Source of the DNA: Beijerinckiaceae bacterium
GTDB taxonomy: Bacteria > Pseudomonadota > Alphaproteobacteria > Rhizobiales > Beijerinckiaceae
Length of the DNA: 8,958 nucleotides
Direction of reading: 5' to 3'
NCBI GenBank assembly: GCA_022702195.1
Contig: JAKONB010000214.1
Coordinates: 1 to 8,958 of the forward strand
Shown here: piece after piece, positions 6,042 through 8,958 of the stretch
How the letters are laid out: every line of letters starts with the position of its first letter
Numbering within the stretch: the first letter of the stretch is position 1
Program-made: the position numbers and the translations under genes
Notes under the pieces: model-generated
What the model saw: only the letters and a program-made list of their open reading frames with translations
What the model was told of the DNA's origin: nothing
Databases searched by the model: none

Positions 6042-7031
6042 TCAGCCCCGCCCGGCCGGCGGCTGCCAGATCGGCACCGCCGTGGCGTCGAGCTTGCGCG
6101 GGATCAGCCTGGCCTCCAGGAAGGTGTCGGCGATGGCCTGCTGCTCGCCGAGCTCCGCCCGCGCCACCGGGGTGATGGCGTAGCTGCGGCGACGGTTCAC
6201 CGTGGCCACCACCTCCGGCGACAGGTCGCCCCAGATCGGCGCCAGCAGCGCCACGGCGGCCTCCGGCTCGGCCTTCACCCAGCGGCCGGCCTCCGCGAGG
6301 GCCTGATAGACGGTGGCGACCACCTGCGGGTTCTCGGCCACGAAGCTGTCATTGGCGAGGTGGTAGCGGTGATAGCTCGAGAGGCCGGTGGCGTCGGCCA
6401 GGACCCGCACCGGGCGCTTGGCCTGCGCGATGGCCAGGAACGGGTCCCAGATCACCCAAGCATCGAGGCTGCCCTGGCCGAAGGCCGCGAGCCCCTCCGG
6501 CGCCTGGAGATAGGCCGGCTTGATGTCGGCGAAGCCGAGCCCCGCGTTCTTCAAGGCCGCCGCCAGGACGAAGTGGCAGCCCGAGCCGCGCGAGACCCCC
6601 ACCGTGCGGCCCTTCAGGTCGGCGATGGTGCGGATGGCCGAATCCGCCGGGACGATGATCGCCTCGGCCGAGGGCGCACCGACCTCGCGGGCATAGAAGG
6701 TGAGCGGCGCGTTCGCCGATTGGGTGAAGATCGGCACCGCATCCGCCACATCCGCGTGGAGATCGACGGCGCCGGCATTCATCGGCTCGATCACCGCCGT
6801 GAACAGGTGCCAGGACGGGGTGAAGCCCAGCGGCTTCAGGCGCTCCTCCAGGGTGCCCTTCGCCTTGAGCACCGTGAGCAGGGTGGAGGAGCGCTGGTAG
6901 CTGAGGCGGACGGTGCGCTCGGCAGCCCGGACCGCCGGCATGCCGAGGGACAGGGAGGCGGCCACCCCGAAACCGGTGCGCAGCAGGGCTCGGCGCGACG
7001 GGGCGGCCCCGCGCGGCGTGTGGTCGGTCAT
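6042..7031 (-). CDS. ssuA: SsuA-like sulfonate ABC transporter substrate-binding protein
   Basis: Second periplasmic sulfonate/organosulfur-binding protein, 329 residues, full length for the family. The N-terminus has a twin-arginine-type signal (PSRRALLR at 11-18, then a hydrophobic stretch) with likely cleavage after AVRA near residue 36. The mature part follows E. coli SsuA closely: VRLSYQRS, LKAKGTLEERLKPLGF, DLKGRTVGVSRGS, and GSLDAWVIWDPFLA. The usual GHTGDAPP-like ligand loop reads LHADVADAVP, so specificity may differ. The frame runs upstream to 7499, but that part is low-complexity intergenic sequence; the ATG at 7031 is preceded by GGAGA and gives the signal peptide. It is first in an operon with the monooxygenase. 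No permease or ATPase gene accompanies it, so it probably feeds a transporter encoded elsewhere, perhaps with the other SsuA-like protein. Confidence 0.9.
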   Translation of the reverse strand: MTDHTPRGAAPSRRALLRTGFGVAASLSLGMPAVRAAERTVRLSYQRSSTLLTVLKAKGTLEERLKPLGFTPSWHLFTAVIEPMNAGAVDLHADVADAVPIFTQSANAPLTFYAREVGAPSAEAIIVPADSAIRTIADLKGRTVGVSRGSGCHFVLAAALKNAGLGFADIKPAYLQAPEGLAAFGQGSLDAWVIWDPFLAIAQAKRPVRVLADATGLSSYHRYHLANDSFVAENPQVVATVYQALAEAGRWVKAEPEAAVALLAPIWGDLSPEVVATVNRRRSYAITPVARAELGEQQAIADTFLEARLIPRKLDATAVPIWQPPAGRG

Positions 7032-7036
7032 CGTCG

Positions 7037-7041
7037 TCTCC
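7037..7041 (-). promoter_or_regulatory. Ribosome binding site fixing the second SsuA-like start
   Basis: The minus strand reads GGAGA five bases before the ATG at 7031. This decides against the longer upstream frame, whose earlier possible starts lack such a site. Confidence 0.65.
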
Positions 7042-7164
7042 GGCTGGCGGGCAAACGCGAGGGCACCGGGCGTCGATGGTGACGCCGACGCCCGGTCGAG
7101 ATCATCTCGCGTATCGGGCCGGGCAGACGCCCCATCGTCTGGGCGAGTCCGGTCGACATCTCGA

Positions 7165-7193
7165 TTTTTAACGGTAAGTCGCCGCCGTTCCAA
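7165..7193 (-). promoter_or_regulatory. Candidate sigma-70 promoter of the binding protein/monooxygenase operon
   Basis: On the minus strand TTGGAA (7188-7193) and TAAAAA (7165-7170) are spaced by exactly 17 bases; each box matches the consensus at 4 of 6 positions. The predicted start near 7158 gives a leader of about 125 nt. The half-site at 7184-7192 overlaps the -35 box. Weak boxes fit an activated promoter. Confidence 0.4.
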
Positions 7194-7231
7194 GAAAACA
7201 GTCTTTTGAATTTCGGCCGTTCCACGAACGG
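7184..7231. promoter_or_regulatory. Operator-like palindrome plus extra half-site
   Basis: CCGTTC-CAC-GAACGG at 7217-7231 is a perfect palindrome with 6-bp arms. Its left part, GCCGTTCCA (7216-7224), recurs as a direct copy at 7184-7192, 32 bp away, about three helical turns. Relative to the candidate minus-strand promoter the palindrome centres near -66 and the half-site near -30, the layout expected for a LysR-type activator, the class that commonly controls sulfonate genes (CysB, Cbl). The repeats are seen; the regulator is inferred. Confidence 0.42.
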
Positions 7232-7580
7232 ATCTTTCCCTCATCCTCGGCGGAGCACCAATGACTTTTCCCGACCGGAATTGTCCGCACGGATGGACCT
7301 CCGCAGCGGCGACGCGCGGCAGGGACACGACGACGATCGGGGCGGGGGTCCGCATCGCCGGATCAACAGACAGCTTCTTTTCCGATCGACATTGACGGCA
7401 GAATGATCGTTTTCCACGAGACGGAATAACAGTAAAAGCTTCCAAAATCGGCAGAACGACCCGGAAAGACCGCGCGATGTCTTGAGTTCTGCCGCGCAAT
7501 TCCCGATTCCAAGACCCGTCGCCACGGGATCGCTCGACCGGATCCCGCCGCGGCGCCTCTCAGGACGGGATGTCGAGACC
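7232..7580. other. Upstream region of the flavoprotein gene, no gene seen
   Basis: About 350 bp before the plus-strand flavoprotein gene contain no credible coding frame. The part from 7250 to 7460 is less GC-rich than its surroundings. A TTGACG hexamer at 7392-7397 could be a -35 box but has no matching -10 box at the right distance. GGGATC (7526-7531) and GATCCC (7541-7546) form a small inverted repeat. The promoter of the flavoprotein gene must lie here or overlap the operator region, but I cannot place it. Confidence 0.45.
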
Positions 7581-8798
7581 ATGTCGCAGACGAATGCAGG
7601 CTGGGGTGCGGGTCCGAGCGAACGCTACGAGGCCCTGGCCGCCCGCTTCCGGCCGGTCTTCGCGGAGATCCGCGCCACGGCGGTGGCGCGCGATCGCGAG
7701 CGCCGGCTTCCCCATGCCGAACTCGGCTGGCTGAAGGAGGTGGGCTTCACCACCCTGCGGCTGCCGGAGGCGGCGGGGGGCCACGGGGCGAGCCTGCCCG
7801 AAGTGTTCAACCTGCTGATCGCGCTATCGCAGGCCGATTCCAACGTCACCAATGCCCTGCGGGCGCATTTCGGCTTCACCGAGGACGTGCTGTGCTCGGG
7901 CTCGGCGGACTGGCGGGGGCGCTGGATCGCGCGGATCGCGGCCGGCGAGACCATCGGCAGCGGCGTGTCCGAGACCGGCGAGGCCAAGGTCGGGCAGTTC
8001 GAGACGATCATCCGCCGGCGCGGCGCCGAGCGGGTGGTGGACGGCCGGAAATTCTACACCACCGGCTCGCTCTTCGCCGACTGGATCCACCTCTCGGCCC
8101 AGGACGAGGACGGCGCGCCGGTGGTGGCGGCGGTCCCGACCCGGGCGCCCGGCGTGGAGATCGTCGACGATTGGGACGGGTTCGGCCAATCGCTCACCGC
8201 GAGCGGGACGGCGACGTTCACCGGCGTGGTGGTCGATCCCGCCTGGATCAAGCCGGACCCAACGCGCTTCCCCTACGCAATGGCGTTCTTCCAACTTGTC
8301 CATCTGGCGACCCTGGCGGGGATCGGCCGGGCGGCGGCGGAGGACGTGGCCGGGCTCGTCGCCGCGCGCACCCGCGTCTACAGTCACGGCAATGCCGGGC
8401 GCACCGCCGACGATCCGCAGGTCCAGGCGGTGGTCGGCCGGGTCCGGGGCAACGCCTACGCGGCCGGCGCCATCGTGCTCAAGGCCGCCGAATCGGTGCA
8501 GCGGGTGTTCGATCTGCGCCGGGCCGGACAGGACCCGACGGCCGCCGCCGCGCTCGCCGATGTCGAGGTCAACCAGGCGGTCACCGTAGTGACCAACCTC
8601 GTGCTGGAGGCGACCACCGGCCTGTTCGACGCGCTCGGCGCCTCGGCGGTGAAGGAGGGGCTCGGCCTCGACCGCTACTGGCGCAACGCCCGCACCATCG
8701 CCTCGCACAATCCCCGGATCTATCGGGACCGCATCGTCGGCGCCTTCGCAGTGAACGGCACCGAGCCGCCGCGCCAGTATCGCGTCGGCACAGCCTGA
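7581..8798 (+). CDS. Acyl-CoA-dehydrogenase-fold flavin monooxygenase, DszC/SfnB/SfnC-like
   Basis: Predicted flavin-dependent oxidoreductase of 405 residues with the acyl-CoA dehydrogenase fold: N-terminal helical domain (residues 1-120, including LKEVGFTTLRLPEAAGGHG at 51-69), beta domain (GSGVSETGEAKVG at 126-138; GRKFYTTGSLFADWIHLSA at 155-173), and C-terminal helical bundle. The C-terminal DRYWRNARTIASHNP motif (364-378) is typical of sulfur-acquisition monooxygenases such as DszC and SfnB/SfnC, where a histidine near this position faces the flavin (here His376; His96 may be its partner). Such enzymes use reduced flavin and oxygen rather than acyl-CoA. The frame extends to a TTG at 7482, but the ATG at 7581 starts protein-like sequence. 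It is divergent from the binding protein/monooxygenase operon. A role in oxidising sulfones, sulfinates or thioethers is inferred; the substrate is unknown. Confidence 0.88.
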   Translation: MSQTNAGWGAGPSERYEALAARFRPVFAEIRATAVARDRERRLPHAELGWLKEVGFTTLRLPEAAGGHGASLPEVFNLLIALSQADSNVTNALRAHFGFTEDVLCSGSADWRGRWIARIAAGETIGSGVSETGEAKVGQFETIIRRRGAERVVDGRKFYTTGSLFADWIHLSAQDEDGAPVVAAVPTRAPGVEIVDDWDGFGQSLTASGTATFTGVVVDPAWIKPDPTRFPYAMAFFQLVHLATLAGIGRAAAEDVAGLVAARTRVYSHGNAGRTADDPQVQAVVGRVRGNAYAAGAIVLKAAESVQRVFDLRRAGQDPTAAAALADVEVNQAVTVVTNLVLEATTGLFDALGASAVKEGLGLDRYWRNARTIASHNPRIYRDRIVGAFAVNGTEPPRQYRVGTA

Positions 8799-8817
8799 CG
8801 CCAGCCGCCACGGCGGT

Positions 8818-8837
8818 AGGACGGCGGAGATCGTCCT
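8818..8837 (+). terminator. Weak hairpin after the flavoprotein gene
   Basis: AGGACG (8818-8823) pairs with CGTCCT (8832-8837) around an 8-nt loop, 20 bp after the stop codon. The stem is only 6 bp with no T-run, so termination here is a low-confidence suggestion. Confidence 0.25.
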
Positions 8838-8901
8838 CGTCTCCCCGGCAAGCACGCGAAAAACGTTTCTGAGTCCAGGGCAAGATCAGAAAACGCTTTC
8901 G

Positions 8902-8930
8902 TTGACTCGGTGTCGGGGCGATTGAATATT
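8902..8930 (+). promoter_or_regulatory. Candidate sigma-70 promoter for a gene right of the window
   Basis: TTGACT (8902-8907, 5 of 6 to consensus) and AATATT (8925-8930, 4 of 6) are spaced by 17 bases on the plus strand. It would start transcription near 8937 toward a gene outside the window. This is the best-scoring promoter pair that I see in the window. Confidence 0.45.
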
Positions 8931-8931
8931 G

Positions 8932-8955
8932 GATCCGTTGATCCCTCGACGGATC
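8932..8955. promoter_or_regulatory. 24-nt palindrome over the predicted transcription start
   Basis: Bases 8932-8941 pair with 8946-8955 over 10 positions (one G-T wobble) around a 4-nt centre. The element directly follows the candidate -10 box and covers the expected start point. It could be a repressor operator or an RNA hairpin at the 5' end of the transcript. Confidence 0.4.
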
Positions 8956-8958
8956 ACT

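Noticed and set aside
4987..7082. Two long plus-strand frames opposite the monooxygenase and binding protein genes
   Set aside because: They mirror confidently identified minus-strand genes and have shadow-like composition.
7217..7231. GTTC/GAAC palindrome as an SOS (LexA) box
   Set aside because: The alphaproteobacterial LexA site is a direct repeat GTTC-N7-GTTC, not this inverted repeat with a 3-base centre.
7032..7499. Upstream extension of the second SsuA-like gene (156 extra codons)
   Set aside because: The extension has no family match, would bury the Tat-type signal peptide inside the protein, and a GGAGA site marks the ATG at 7031.
7482..7580. TTG start extending the flavoprotein by 33 residues
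   Set aside because: The extra residues are Pro/Arg/Ser-rich and unlike the family N-terminus; the ATG at 7581 gives a normal length.
462..8904. CGCTTTCGTTG present at both 462-472 and 8894-8904
   Set aside because: An 11-base match is expected by chance several times in a window this size; nothing around it matches.
1..8958. CRISPR arrays, tRNA or rRNA genes, insertion sequences, phage genes
   Set aside because: I looked for regularly spaced repeats, tRNA-like cloverleaf ends, transposase motifs and terminal repeats and found none.

Overview
The window is GC-rich DNA, very probably from an alphaproteobacterium and most likely a Methylobacterium-type member of the Hyphomicrobiales. That guess rests on composition, codon use and the gene set; there is no rRNA or housekeeping marker to fix the genus. 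Every gene that can be given a function concerns sulfur.

Left part (1-3935, all minus strand, read right to left). This is a probable operon. It begins with a 463-residue shell protein of an encapsulin (HK97-fold nanocompartment) of family 2, which carries an inserted cyclic-nucleotide-binding-like domain. The shell gene overlaps by 14 bp the gene for its presumed cargo, a SufS-type cysteine desulfurase with a Pro/Ala/Gly/Ser-rich N-terminal extension of about 268 residues. After 87 bp containing a perfect 15-bp hairpin comes an SsuA-like sulfonate-binding protein with a Tat-like signal, cut by the left window edge. The shell/cargo pair is the highlight: a protein compartment around an enzyme that takes sulfur from cysteine. 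A relative of this class has been reported to store elemental sulfur.

Middle (3936-4992). About 650 bp without a confident gene include an AT-rich island near 4090-4220. This is followed by one plus-strand 86-residue protein of unknown function, then a cluster of hairpins between convergent genes.

Right part (4993-8798). A minus-strand pair encodes a second SsuA-like binding protein and a flavin-dependent monooxygenase of the luciferase-like (SsuD/SfnG-type) family, separated by 5 bp. A divergent plus-strand gene encodes an acyl-CoA-dehydrogenase-fold flavoprotein that looks like the DszC/SfnB/SfnC monooxygenases rather than a beta-oxidation enzyme. The 549-bp divergent spacer holds a candidate promoter with an operator-like palindrome and extra half-site arranged as for a LysR-type activator. 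The last 160 bp hold a candidate plus-strand promoter overlapped by a 24-nt palindrome, probably for a gene beyond the window.

Together the window suggests, as inference, uptake and oxidative desulfonation of organosulfur compounds (binding proteins plus two flavin monooxygenases), yielding sulfite and then cysteine, alongside an encapsulated desulfurase that could store or buffer the sulfur. No tRNA, rRNA, CRISPR array, insertion sequence or phage gene was seen.
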